Assembly (NCBI RefSeq): GCF_040054535.1
Contig: NC_090782.1
Location: 21,235,001-21,299,000, forward strand
DNA: 64,000 bases
Direction of reading: 5' to 3'
Source of the DNA: Antennarius striatus
Lineage: Eukaryota > Chordata > Actinopteri > Lophiiformes > Antennariidae
In this document: piece after piece, positions 1-34,290 of the stretch
Numbering within the stretch: the first letter of the stretch is position 1
Layout: each line of letters opens with the position of its first letter
The notes under the pieces: generated by a model
Databases searched by the model: none
What the model was told of the DNA's origin: nothing
The model's input: the letters and a program-made list of their open reading frames with translations, nothing else
Translations under genes and position numbers: made by a program

Positions 1-199
1 CTCTGTTTATGTCCTCTGTGAATTCATTATTAAATGTTGATATATTTACTTGTCCATTCCTACAATAAAAAATTAAAGATATATTTTTTTTTACTGATAA
101 TAAGGAACTGATATAAATAAATATATGTATTATTTAACACGTTAAATCAATCAATAAAAAGTAAATTTAGATAAATAATAACGAATGCTGGTGATGTAT
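1..199. other. AT-rich flank, no gene seen
   Basis: Very AT-rich sequence with no credible open frame, splice-site pair or repeat that I recognise. It borders the CpG-rich block that begins near 200. Confidence 0.6.
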
Positions 200-545
200 A
201 AACCCACCCTTCAGGCGGGTAGCGGGGTTCTTCTTTCAGGGGGGAAAGTCGCACCGAACGATTTTTTGTTCCCGTTTGGAAAAGTTACCGGAAGTCCCGC
301 CCCAAACAATGGCACGCGCCAGCGTCTTCCGCGGCGCCTCTGGATTTGAATTGTAAACTCCAGTACTGTACCGTTATTTACGGAAGTCAACTGGGGGTCC
401 CGGATCTGAAGAACGACAGACATCAGCAAGAGCTACGGAAACTCAGAAGCGTCCAATCATGTGACACTACGCCACCGGAAATCCCGCCTCAATCAGTGAC
501 ATATGCCGGCTCTCGCCACGGCAGTTCCAAAGTGACGTAAATACG
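200..545. promoter_or_regulatory. CpG-rich promoter-like block
   Basis: A sharp GC/CpG-rich island inside AT-rich DNA. It holds two ETS-type sites (ACCGGAAGT at 287-295, ACCGGAAAT at 474-482), a CCAAT box (453-457), GC-box-like CCCGCCCC near 297 and a CRE-like TGACGTAA (533-540). That mix is typical of a TATA-less housekeeping promoter. The short open frames here (211-429 minus, 346-540 plus) look like by-products of the GC content. In human synteny the gene after DNAJC6 is LEPROT, in the same direction, so this could be its promoter, but I found no LEPROT coding exon inside the window. Direction is not settled. Confidence 0.5.
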
Positions 546-889
546 AATTGATTAATAGAGATAAATTTAATTTCACTTACTTTTAGGTATTTAATAATGT
601 TACCTTAATAATAATACTTGAGCTAGCTTCTATAAAAAATATTTTGAATTCTTTCAGTCAATAAAATTTGACTTAATTTATTTATTGTAATTTATTGTGT
701 ATTATTTAATGTAATCTGTGTAAAAGGTTTTAACTGAACAAATATTAGAAATAATACAAAATGTTTAAAAAGGTGTGACAAATATATAGAAAACAGCTTG
801 TAATCATTCACTGTTCAAAATACTGTACGTCACTTCGCTTCTCCAGTTGAGACACCCTGAAGCATCAACTACATTTGTTTTCCAGTGTT
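546..889. other. AT-rich spacer
   Basis: AT-rich non-coding sequence between the promoter-like block and the candidate polyadenylation site near 908. No feature seen. Confidence 0.5.
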
Positions 890-907
890 TTAAACAGGTA
901 TTAATCT

Positions 908-913
908 TTTATT
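908..913 (-). terminator. candidate polyadenylation signal AATAAA
   Basis: Minus-strand AATAAA about 100 bp past the TGA of the candidate terminal exon at 1016-1116. It supports a 3' end here but is common by chance in AT-rich DNA. Confidence 0.25.
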
Positions 914-1015
914 ATATATCTAGTCTGACAGTGCAACACCCTTGCTCACCATACTATGTATGTATTTATCATTACAAGACGAGACCACTGCCTAATGTGC
1001 TGAGATGAAAAATAA

Positions 1016-1116
1016 TCACCCCGGGTTAATGGTCTTCATCCACCAGTGCTGAATCTCTCTCAGGATGTGCGTCAGCACTGTCAGCAGAGCGAGTAAGAGG
1101 AGGGAAAAACTGAAGA
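1016..1116 (-). CDS. possible terminal exon encoding a hydrophobic segment and basic tail
   Basis: On the minus strand an acceptor (ttactattacag) is followed by 32 codons and TGA at 1016-1018. In one frame it encodes a strongly hydrophobic, leucine-rich segment (SLLLLALLTVL) and then a polar tail ending HWWMKTINPG, like a C-terminal membrane anchor. A minus-strand AATAAA lies downstream at 908-913, so it reads as a last exon. It needs an upstream exon ending in phase 1. The candidate first exon at 3544-3553 does so, but no transcript evidence joins them. A second frame of the same exon is also open. Could be a chance ORF. Confidence 0.22.
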
Positions 1117-1795
1117 CTGTAATAGTAACCTTATTTTACGATGAATCACTCATTGTGGGGGTTATTTCCAATCGCCTTAAATTTTCCTCTTGGATAGTGA
1201 AACACTGAAACTGCAGCCCTGCTTTTCCCGGATCTGAACCCCAAAGGGAAACTTATCCACCCCACTGGTCACATATGAAAGGTGTTTAAGATGTAGTCAA
1301 CGGCAGCATTGTAATGCAGCTGAATCCAGTTTCATCACACCAGTGTCTAATGCTGCAACCCCCCTCCCAGAGAAAGATTGTCTCCCACATTAAATCATTT
1401 GTTTACATCACTGACAAAGTAAACCGACATTTGTTGTATGAATAAGTTGTTGCAGTTGTTGGAATGTTACGGAAAATGTTTTAGACACCTGAATCATACA
1501 AAATGTTTATCAGACACACTAAAATGAATGTTTTTTTGTTTTTGCCTAATTCAAAACACATTGAGAATCAGGGATCAGACGGGACCTTACCTTACCAGTT
1601 TCTATGCATAGTGAATTATTATATATATACTATAACATTCACAATCTTCTGACGAATAATGATAAATATTAATAAAATGCATGGATAAAAGGTTGGTTAC
1701 AATAAAATGATGCTCTTATCTAATTTCTCATAAATTACGCTGCTGCCCTCTAGTGGTGAAACGGAGGAACCTCAAGAAGCATCAAACAAAAAACA
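1117..1795. other. spacer between two candidate minus-strand 3' ends
   Basis: AT-rich, with no exon I can defend. A short minus-strand open stretch around 1290-1360 has no suitable donor. Confidence 0.4.
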
Positions 1796-1813
1796 AATTT
1801 TCTTTGTTTACTA

Positions 1814-1819
1814 TTTATT
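1814..1819 (-). terminator. polyadenylation signal AATAAA
   Basis: Minus-strand AATAAA 281 nt after the TAA at 2100-2102, at the end of an AT-rich 3'UTR-like stretch. It could end either the small candidate gene at 2100-3553 or a long DNAJC6 3'UTR of about 2.36 kb. Confidence 0.4.
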
Positions 1820-2099
1820 CCTGTGCAGTGCACTTGATCATTATTTACATCCTGTAATGGTAACAAAAACTGAGAAGGAGCACATGAACAAAATTGTACA
1901 CAGTTTAGTAACACTTAAACAGCAGACAGGCAAGCACATAACATACAGGAGTCTGTATCCAAATGTGATCACTTCCATACATACCACAGTTTAAAAAAGA
2001 AAAGCAAGAAAGAAAACACATCCATTGACTACAGTGTACAGAATAAGTTTTTAACATAGTCGTAAGTCAGAGAGGGAGCTAATGACGGTTATTTCACAT

Positions 2100-3553
2100 T
2101 TAAGTCCTCAGTGTAAATGAGAAGCACACAGTATTTAGCACTCCTATGTCTGCGAAGTCAACAAAGACAGCAGTAGCCTCTAAATCTGTTTTCAGTCCCA
2201 GATTCTTTTCCAGGTATCCAATCTCTTCTGACTTGATCAATGATGAGAGTTCTGGGTTTGTATGAAAACTTGGGAATAAGTAACAAGGTACAATGACATT
2301 AAAATATGATCGTACCCTTCGTCGATAGCTGCAAAACAGACGGTCCTGAAAACAGCGTCAAACAAACATGAAGGCAAATATTTTGATAAACTGAGTTTAA
2401 GTACATTTTTGAACTGATGATAGATGTCAGATATCACACAAAATCCTCTCTGCAAGGTTTCCCAGTTAATGAAACTTCTTCAGTTTGTACCTTCCAATAA
2501 TCTATTGAGGGTTTAAATTGCATATGTTCATCATTGGCCAATGCAATATGAAATACTTTTTTTTTTACAGAAGAAGCCAATGGTAAGAAGCCCGTTCAAA
2601 TCATACAGTTACATGTGATGGGGGTTCAAGAAATAGCACCTTATGACATGTACAGCTCCTAATAAAGGTTCATAGGTCAAGCTTGTGCGTTGTACCTCAA
2701 CGCATGAGAAATAGCCTCAGCATTGCTCATCCAGTTCCAACGGGGTGATGGAAATATCTCAGAAATGCAATAAAAACAACATAATTAAAATCGTAATAAA
2801 AATCAAGTCGCACTCACCATTAATTAGTGAAATGAAATGTTGTAAACTCAGATGATGTGTATAGAATTCAAAGATATAAGAGATATGGTAAAGCACATTC
2901 ATTGATCATCAGCTTCAATCCTATGAGAAAATCCACTTTGGGCTCTTTTTAGCACTGTACCATTTTTGTGAGGCATATAGAAATGTTAGATGTGCTTCAT
3001 CATAATGTTTCAGCTCACTTCAGAAAGTCAGAAAAAATGATTTACGCTTAAAGACTTTGTATTGCTAATTCGTCAGGCAGTCTATAAGTCAATGACCAGA
3101 AACGTGTCCTTTTCATGTGTTCGCTGATGATGTGCAGTTAACCTAAAACAAAATGGGTCTGATGCACAAATGAAATGAAGATGAACAAAACTAATTGTGA
3201 ATAAGTTGTCCTTCAACGCGAAGCACCTTTGTTAGTTTGTGCTTTCACGGGGATGCCTTCTAAAAAATACATCTTACCTCAGGAATGAGGGCGCATGAGG
3301 CCTCAAGGGGCTTCATGTATGCAGGCGACTGTACATGTGCTACTAAAAACAAAATACAGCATATAATCATCATTTCCCTGCTGTTAACCTCACATGAAAA
3401 TCAAGATATGATTTTAAAATCAGACCAGACTTAATTTTTTTCAGAATTAAAGGAGGCATAAGTCAACTCATAATGAGAGTAAACAAGATCAGGATATTCA
3501 ATATCTTTGATGCAAATTTCAGGATTAGATCAACGATTCGTACCTTTGAACAT
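2100..3553 (-). CDS. candidate three-exon small gene, unassigned 106-residue product
   Basis: Minus-strand exons 3544-3553 (ATG TTC AAA G), 3278-3342 and 2100-2345 join in frame to 106 codons and TAA. Acceptors are pyrimidine-rich (tgtattttgtttttag; gtttgacgctgttttcag) and donors are AAAG|gtacg and GAG|gtaag. The second acceptor is a tandem NAGNAG, and either choice keeps the frame. The product has no signal peptide; its middle is basic (YRRRVRSYF) and its C-terminal part is mixed (SLIKSEEIGYLEKNLGLK). I recognise no family. A promoter-like block lies just upstream and AATAAA at 1814-1819 downstream. A different frame (2237-2455) is also open across part of the last exon. The main alternative is that this is the long 3'UTR of DNAJC6 and the ORF is accidental. 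Confidence 0.35.
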
Positions 3554-3589
3554 TTTTGAGGAAAGATTTGACTCTGGTTGTTTCGATTC

Positions 3590-3930
3590 AGTAACAAACA
3601 CCTTGAGTTTGATATGACAGGTCTCATCGCGGACTCAATTTTCGCTCAGAGTACAAAGCTACTAACTTCCCCAACAGAAGGAGTGAGTGGTTTGATTGCC
3701 ATTAAAAAGTCTCTCGAGCCTTACAGACTCTCTGGAGCACAATATCAGTCTATTAAACGTTTGATCGGTATCCTCCCACCTGTGATCTTTTTCTTATCTG
3801 TTGCGTTCTTTGCGTCTTACTCTGCTTTGATCCGAATCCGAATCGAGAGTGACGTCGCGGTGGCATCTGCTGTGATTGGTGGGACACTCAACAGAGAAAT
3901 GAACCACGTACAGTAGATTGAGTAGGTAGG
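3590..3930 (-). promoter_or_regulatory. promoter-like CpG segment upstream of the small candidate gene
   Basis: Contains a minus-strand CCAAT box (ATTGG on plus at 3875-3879), a CRE-like TGACGTCG (3850-3857) and local CpG enrichment (tccgaatccgaatcgagagtg nearby). It lies between the DNAJC6 stop and the ATG at 3553. A 112-codon plus-strand frame (3578-3916) overlaps it, but I see no Kozak or splice support for that frame. Confidence 0.35.
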
Positions 3931-3951
3931 TACTTTTGAGTTATGGGTTCA

Positions 3952-3964
3952 GGGGGGGGGGGGG
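3952..3964. repeat. G13 homopolymer
   Basis: A run of about 13 G on the plus strand, 210 bp beyond the DNAJC6 stop codon. Likely length-variable and error-prone in assembly. Confidence 0.8.
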
Positions 3965-4113
3965 CATTAGTTCAGTTACACCGTTGTTGTGGGAACCCAA
4001 AGTAGTCTTTTGCAGATCAACTGGGCGTTGTGTTGGACAAAGGAGAAGTACGGGCCGTAGTGTAAAGGTAGAGGCAGAAGTCATTTGATGACCAGAGGCG
4101 GACACACCTTTAG

Positions 4114-4139
4114 GATGAGATGAGATGAGATGAGATGAG
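4114..4139. repeat. (GATGA)n short tandem repeat
   Basis: About five copies of a GATGA pentamer, 35 bp past the DNAJC6 stop. Confidence 0.8.
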
Positions 4140-4163
4140 TTGACATGTCCTCTTTTCGGCCCC

Positions 4164-4169
4164 TTTATT
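4164..4169 (-). terminator. dnajc6: AATAAA hexamer 3 nt past the dnajc6 stop
   Basis: A canonical minus-strand polyadenylation hexamer begins three bases after TGA (TGA ATC AATAAA). If used, the 3'UTR would be only about 30 nt; otherwise the next good signal in this direction is 1814-1819. Confidence 0.4.
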
Positions 4170-4172
4170 GAT

Positions 4173-27373
<23,201 letters not shown>

Positions 27374-27720
27374 AACCAAAGGACATATAAGAAGAAGGAA
27401 AAAAAAAAAAAAAAAAGGGACGGAAGAAAGACGTAGTGCGCTCCGCGCGCCGTCGCCGCTGCGCTACTGCTGCTGCTGCGGGGCGCACCGCATGTCCACG
27501 GAGGAGAGGAGGACCGGGCTCCTCCGTTTAACGGGGGAAACGAATATTCTGCCTAGAGGTCTCTCTCTCTCTCTCTCCTTCTCTCTTTCTAGCTCTCTCA
27601 ATCACTCTCCCTCCTCCTCCTCTTTTTTTCAGCAGAACCGCATTTCACTACGACACTGCTGCTGCTGCTGCTGCTTCTGCTGTGGACTATAACGTTAGTC
27701 CCCTAGTGGGTTAAAGGGAA
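27374..27720 (-). promoter_or_regulatory. dnajc6: dnajc6 long-isoform 5'UTR and CpG-rich promoter
   Basis: Directly upstream of the ATG is a poly-A/poly-T tract (27397-27416), then a CpG-rich stretch (gcgctccgcgcgccgtcgccg at 27438-27458), CTG/GCT triplets and a CT-rich run (27561-27630). No TATA box is obvious. Short frames here are by-products. Confidence 0.6.
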
Positions 27721-30700
27721 ATCCATCCCACCACCCCATCCCCAACGCTGCTGCATCTATTATTCACCTGCTCTAATCAGTAAATGAGACAGGAAAGAGC
27801 CTACCGGGCAATTTTTCCCCCCGAAAACTAATCAATACAGGGCAGATCTGCGTAAAACCCAGGCACCAAAAATAAAATCTGATGCTAAGGAATCATACTA
27901 TTGCTATGACAAGGTGGGGGGAAAAAACATCGTTATCAGGTAATAAAGTGAAAATGTGGTAAGTTTTCCTTGCGTTTTTCAATTATATTAAGCAATATAT
28001 TTATGTGATCAAGACAATAAAGACCCCTCAAAGTATCAGGGTCACAAATATACAAGATTTTGATAGATAAAGTCATAATATGAGGAGCAAAAGTTGTAAT
28101 ATAGGGATAAATTTTCTTCTTTTTTTAATAGAAAAAGTCAATATATTATTAGATTAAAGTTGCAATTTTCCACAAAAAAAATCCCAACGTGATTTTTTGC
28201 AGCTCATAGTATTATGAGAACAAACGTAATTACGAGATGAGCATTGAACATTTTTCGGGGGAAAAAGGCATGATATCATTATAAGAACAGAGTTTTAAAC
28301 AGGTTATTAAAAAGATATTTGATGAGAAGAAAGTTTCAAATTAACAAGAAAAGGTCATATTACAAATTGGAGTTTTCTTATTTTTCATTTTGTCAGTAGA
28401 GCTTCAAAATGAGAGCTTTTAGCTCCACTTTTAAGGTTTCTGAAGGCCAGAAATATTCAATCTTTTGACACAACAGCGCCACATCGAGACTTTAAAACAA
28501 TTTCATAAGAAACTAGACTTGCTTCAGAGAAAGAACCAGACAGATTCAGAGGAAATTGCCTCTTTAGTAGAGGAGAAAATGGTTGGAAGTGGTCTAGTGC
28601 AGAGTTACCCTCGATGCTCTGTGACTTCATTCTACTAATAACACATTATTATTACTATTTTCACAGCTTTATTGTTATAATGTTAGGTTTTTACATCCTG
28701 CTTCAAAGCGGTGATGTATATTAATTGTCAGTGTTCCTGTATTAGTCCATTCATTCGTATGTCCATCAAATATCTTCACAACCATTACAGACAGAATGAT
28801 GGAACAAAAAGCACATTACTTGGGCAGCATAGGGGATGAAAATGAGATAATGACCTTGAGAAAAGTATGTCACGGTCAAATTTCAACTTTTGTACACTCA
28901 GGAAACAGATAAGATAGAAAGACGAGGGAGAAGGCCAGTGTAAGTAAGACCATAGATCAAAGCTAGTGCTTTGATCTACCTAGCTTTGATCCATATGTAC
29001 TAGTTTATGCACTAGTTCAGGTACCCTGAAAGTAGGTCAGGGTAAGTCGCGGGATGCTGCAGTCTCTGACTACCTTAGTTCTAGTTTTTTTTGTAAATTA
29101 TTATTTAATTCTCATAAATGTCTGTCTTATTCTGAAAATATTGATTTTTTTCCCCTCACTGTGTCCTTAATACAATTACTATAACCTGATAAGTTTTATT
29201 GTTGTATTATGAAGCATTCCGCTTGATGATGAGGTGCATTGATCTCTGGAATAATGGACTGCTCTGGTTGAGCCTCCATATGCTGAATAGGAGCCGAATC
29301 CCATCATGTCTGTCTCAGGTGGGCTTTAAGAACTGATTCTGAGCTACTCTTCATCCATCACCAGATTACTCTGTGGATTCACATTGTTAATCCATAATAT
29401 GATCCATAATATAAATCAAATAGTAAACCATATTATAACAAACTGTCTAGAAATATATAACGTAAATCATGGCAGCAAAGGACACAATATTGATCACCAA
29501 TTAGTATCAGCACTTCATGATGTATGGATCTAAAGTGAGCCTTTCTGTACATGGAATACTTTAATTACTTAAACTATATTTGTACTATACTACTGGTATT
29601 TTAAGTTCAGATATATGCAGCAGTATATGATGGGAGATATGGTGTAGTGGTGTCTGAATCACAGAGGCATGGTAAAAAAAAATTAATTTAGAAATGACTG
29701 AGCTTCTATCAGTAAAATATTTCATCTTAAAAAGAAACAAGAGGAACTGCTCCACTTCACTCCAGACAGCTGCATTATGGCTGTATGATGGCGAGGAGAT
29801 AGCGGTTTGAAGTCTGCTAAGAAATAAAACTTCCCATGTGAATTCAGAGTGTCATCTGTTAAAGTACCGTAACATCCTCAGGGTGAGAGATTAAAGAAAA
29901 TCTGGAGTTGACAAGAAAGAAAAGGAACTTGTGGTCTGACCCGCTTTCTTCAGAATAAATTAGGAGAAAATTATGCGTCCATGATAGAAAAAATGCAACA
30001 TACTCGACTTGTAGCGCACATGAATGTTAAAACTCTTTGTTATGCACTTAAAATAAAAGTTTCTTTTTCAAATTCAGTTCTAGATTTGTAATTGTTTGGA
30101 TAATGACCATCGATCCATGCAGGACGGAGCACTGACCACTGATGGCATGCTTCCTTCCTTGGCCTTGTCCCCTGGCAACGGGAGCACTGCATGGTTCTGA
30201 AAAGAGGACATGAGTCTGGGAAACTCTTTTAGGAGTGCAGACAGGAACTCAAAGCGCAGCCGGAACGGAATGTCCAAAAGGGAGGAATGATACCCCCGCT
30301 AGAACCGGATGCAGAGTGCCGGCGCTCCACTGTAGCAAAGGAGACTCCTGTCTTGTTCCTAGCTATGCCAAATAATCGTTAGCCCTGGAGGCCCTACTGA
30401 GTGTGACTCTTCCGGAAGGAGACAGCAGGTGTAGGCAGGACACCACAGGATCACAAGGTTTACACAGGATCAAATGACTAACCCAAATCAAATATGCAAA
30501 TAGGGCCATATAAATATTTCTTTCCTCATTTCAGACATATTTTCTGGTCAAACCTGCATGACACTCCCTAGTTCCAGCCTCTGACTTGTGTAGATATTCA
30601 GCATCTGGCTGATATACTGTATGCTGCATGATAATAACCTGATTATATTTTATTAAATGTTGGCCAGATGAAGCAAGAAATGTTAATGTGTGACATGTAG

Positions 30701-33308
30701 TTCTAGGAAACATTCTTCATTGCCTCTGTAAACATTTTACTGCAAGGTAAGGTTCCAATCAGCTCACTGATTACTGGTGCAGTCTTAAAGTCAATATGAT
30801 GGCATAATTATGTGTGGTTGTAAATTCTAACAGTCATCATATTCAGGTGGATATGTTGCTCTGTCATAATTTGTTAAGGGAAACCGAACCCTAACCCACA
30901 CCGCTGTGGAAATTGCTTAGACTAAAAGCAGCTACCCAATTTAATCTGACGTCAGAGAAAAATAGTCAGTGAAGTGCTATTTTAGAGGATTTACAGTATG
31001 CTACAGTATGATATGGCCTTGAGTCTTAAAAGGGAGTCCCTGTTTTGCCCACTAAAGGATAGATGGAAGTTTAATGATTATCCTCATGAGGGTTAAAGTA
31101 GAATCCAGAATTCTGCAAGATCAGCCATAAGCCTCACTTCAAAACAGGGACCTTAGATGTGACTCTGAGGGTACATCCTGGACTCCTCAGATCGTCTAAT
31201 CCAAGGATTCTTGCTCTCGCTGGTAAACACTGAAACACCACGGATAAATATTTGCTCCTGGGTCATAATATAAAAACTGCATCCATGCTGCTTAGGTTTT
31301 CTACTACTATGCTGACAACCAGCTCACTTGAGGGAGTAATAACTATCCTGTTTATCTTGTTGAAGTAGAGCATGGCATGGAGTCTGTATTTGTTCATTAA
31401 CCACCTGTCTTTAGCCGTTAAAAAAAGATTTAACACTTAGTGCACCTGCACTTTCAAACACACCCCATACATTACGAACAGATTAAAACATTCTTTAATT
31501 CTGAAGTGATTTAAATCCACAGTATGACTAAAAATAATGTTTCTGAGTTCAAATCATTGTACTGGTAATTCAAGTCTTTGTAAATTTTGGGCATTGTAAA
31601 TAGGAGTCAAAATTAACTTTGACAATATTTGACAAGTATTTCATTTCTTTCTCTTAAGCATTTAAATGTCCATTTTGTATGATTAAGGCAGTCTTTGATG
31701 CAGAAATAGATTAAAATTGCAGTAAAATGTGAAAAATCTTGATAATAATTTTTCTATTTGCATTTAAATCACATGAAATGTGTTGTTATGTCCCTCTATT
31801 TGAATTTATGGAATCTGCAAACCATCCCCAAAATATGCTAAACTATCTGCATTTTAGGTGAGCCTGTCATTTTTTGCCACTTTTATCTGCCAGTGGGGGG
31901 GTGAGGGGGTGCTACCACACCACTAGATTCCACTAAATCCTACACAATGGACCAGCCACGGTGTTTGTTGACTCATCTCCGATATGGAGGCGTTTATGTA
32001 AATACACCCCATCAATTATATTTCACATATAAAGCAGCACATTTGCTCAGTACAATTTGAAGCCCTTGTTTTGTTTTTACTTCAGTATTTTAATTTTCAG
32101 CTATTTTGATTTAAGCATGTGATAATCCCACTTTTATTTTTGCTCATTTGATAACTTGAGTAAATTATTACCATTAATTTGTAAGTGGAAACCAGTCATT
32201 GTCATCTGATTTCTATGAATCTGATTTCACACTGGTGGATCATCACGAGAAGTCCATGACAGGATATTTTGATCGGTTTAATATTAGATCCATCTTTAAA
32301 TGTAATTAAAAATGTAAAAAAAAATACACAACTACTTAAAATTTCATCAAAATGGACTGACACCAATTTGAGACCAATAAATAAAGGATGGCAGTCATAA
32401 AACCCTAAGGGGGTGTTTGTGGCTGACTGTGTACTAAGCCACTCCCACTTTCAAGTGGTCCACTAAGCATCAAGGACTCGCTAAACCCCGCCCACATACG
32501 TAGTCAATACGTCATATTATGGAACCTAAACGTCTTTTACTTCCGTTTGACTGTGACTTTTTAATTATATGTCTGCCCGGTGTGTAAATAACGCATTTAA
32601 ACGTGACACATGACAAAACCGCATCGAGCTGCGGTAATTAATCTGATCACGTGACGCCGATGGCAGCGTGTTGATTGGAGGAGCTGTCATCTCATGTAAA
32701 TAGCCCTTAGGTGAGGAAAACGGAAATTCTGACAAAATTGTGATCAATACACTGTTAATCACACCAGAAAACACCAGTCGTTTCAACATAACGTCCATTT
32801 GGCTCATAGAGAATTGTGTTGCCTCAAACCGGTGTCCTCAAATCAACCGAAGGGAAACACCAGATGATTAAATCTACTTGGAGATGTCAATAACCTATTT
32901 GAAGTATTGATAATATGTAAAGATAATATGTTCAATTAAACATACTGTATGTGGAAAATAAATATCACCTCCCAAATAAAAATAGACTAATCCGATGATG
33001 TCATTCATGATGTGCGTATCTTTCCAGAAAGGAGGCACTGAGCACAGACGAGTTTGTCCTTTTAAACGCATTTGTAAGTCAGCGTCAATAGAATCATAGA
33101 GCAACTGCGCCCTACACCGACGACAGCCCCTCGATCCACCTTGCAGAGATGCACTATGGGAGGGAAGTGGCGTGGATTTCCAGGGGTAGCCTGACATTAT
33201 GTAACAGCTCACGGTTCGTGATGTTCTATCTCCATCTCCGCCTGGTTTCAAGTCACCAAAACATGACTAATAAAATCACAGGGGACAAAATGCTGCAGAT
33301 GACTTTAC
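27721..33308. other. spacer between the two dnajc6 first-exon candidates
   Basis: 5.6 kb, mostly AT-rich, with no assignable gene. It is intron 1 for a transcript starting at the exon near 33.3 kb. Small palindromic stretches occur (28952-28994, repeated gctttgatct). No complete mobile element recognised. Confidence 0.6.
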
Positions 33309-33330
33309 CTTTCGGAGTGTTTTCTACCAT
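33309..33330 (-). CDS. dnajc6: candidate alternative dnajc6 first coding exon
   Basis: Minus-strand ATG GTA GAA AAC ACT CCG AAA G then gtaaag. It encodes MVENTPK and ends in phase 1, the phase required by the second dnajc6 exon at 21815, which then continues DMDGGYGGGL. Vertebrate auxilin is known to have a shorter isoform with a brief alternative N-terminus before the same exon, so this fits. It sits in a CpG-rich block. Transcript support is needed. Confidence 0.55.
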
Positions 33331-33392
33331 TCTCCCGGGAGTGCCGTCCTGCGCCGCGGTGGAGATGCTCTCTGACCTCCTGCTCCGCTCAT
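33324..33392 (-). CDS. upstream ORF overlapping the alternative dnajc6 start
   Basis: A 22-codon ATG ORF (MSGAGGQRASPPRRRTALPG, then EW) whose TAG overlaps the candidate MVENTPK start (ATGGTAG). If transcribed it would be expected to reduce or couple translation of the short isoform. Depends on the transcription start. Confidence 0.35.
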   Translation of the reverse strand: MSGAGGQRASPPRRRTALPGEW

Positions 33393-34149
33393 AAGACTCG
33401 CTGGATTTGTCATTCGCCGTCAGTCAAAGGTCAACGCGTTAAACGTCATGCGAGACGCGCTGTCTTGTCTTTAGAAATTCCCACAGAGGACGAAGCACCA
33501 GATCATAATATTTTGGCATATGGGCAGCGATCAGGAGCCTGCGCGAGTGATTTGTAGATCTATAGACTACTTGGATGAACCATCACCAGGCTGTTCAAGG
33601 GTGAGCTGACGTTTATGGATCTGTACATTAGAAACTGCGCCGCGCAGCGCATCCAGGTGTCACTGACGCGAAGGCAAAAACGTGATGGATTTTAACAATA
33701 AACAGCCAATAGTAACTAAACGTGGATTATCTGAAGAGGGAGGCAAAGAGCTCCGCTCGTCGATTGATCAACTCTAGTAATATGCAGCAATAAATAAATA
33801 ACAGTATTCAGTTTGATTTTTAACATTTTATGAGTTTAGTGATATTTATGCTATAACTGCAAATTTTTCAGTCATTGTTGCCATTGCTTCCATTGTCCTT
33901 TATTACTTTGATTAATGCTGATGTTAATAATGGTATCTTTTTTTTAATTTTTTTATTTTTATTGATATAGCAGCTAAGTTTGCCTCTTCATCTTTCCAAT
34001 TTTTTGTTTTTCTTGGATTATTTCTAAAATACTTTGAATTGCATGTTATTTTTAAAATTCCTCTACAAGAAATTTCTAATCTTGTATTTTAAAAACAAAA
34101 CAAAAACAAACGTATAGTAATTATAAAAGTGCCCTCGGAAGCATATTTA

Positions 34150-34290
34150 TCACTCCTACTATGGCGACGTTATGACCCGCCCTACTCGGCCTCTGATTGG
34201 CTCACACGAGGACGACGTTTCCTACGTTCATACGCACTGAGATATTGACAGTGTATAAATTGTCACCGCCACAATAACCTGAGATAATCT
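34150..34290. promoter_or_regulatory. promoter-like block of unknown target
   Basis: Contains an inverted CCAAT (gattggctc), GACGACGTTTCCTACGT and a TATA-like gtataaatt near 34253. That arrangement looks like a plus-strand promoter, but I find no coding exon downstream before the microsatellite at 34976. Confidence 0.3.

Larger units (their letters stand above)
33290..33680 (-). promoter_or_regulatory. dnajc6: CpG-rich promoter of the short dnajc6 isoform (candidate)
   Basis: Local CpG enrichment (cctgcgccgcggtgg, acgcgttaaacgtcatgcgagacgcgctg, cgccgcgcagcgc) in otherwise AT-rich DNA, centred on the alternative first exon. Confidence 0.45.

Noticed and set aside
2237-2455. 72-codon minus frame overlapping the last exon of the small candidate gene
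   Set aside because: Its upstream acceptor is poor and its phase does not fit the other exons; kept only as an alternative reading.
3578-3916. 112-codon plus-strand ORF
   Set aside because: Overlaps the promoter-like block antisense to the small candidate gene; no family, splice or polyadenylation support.
29630-29675. tRNA-like A-box (ggtgtagtggtgtctg)
   Set aside because: No matching B-box or cloverleaf nearby; likely chance or an unrecognisable SINE scrap.
32895-33251. 118-codon minus ORF next to the alternative first exon
   Set aside because: Lies on the intron side of the donor at 33308; no domain and no splice signal to include it.
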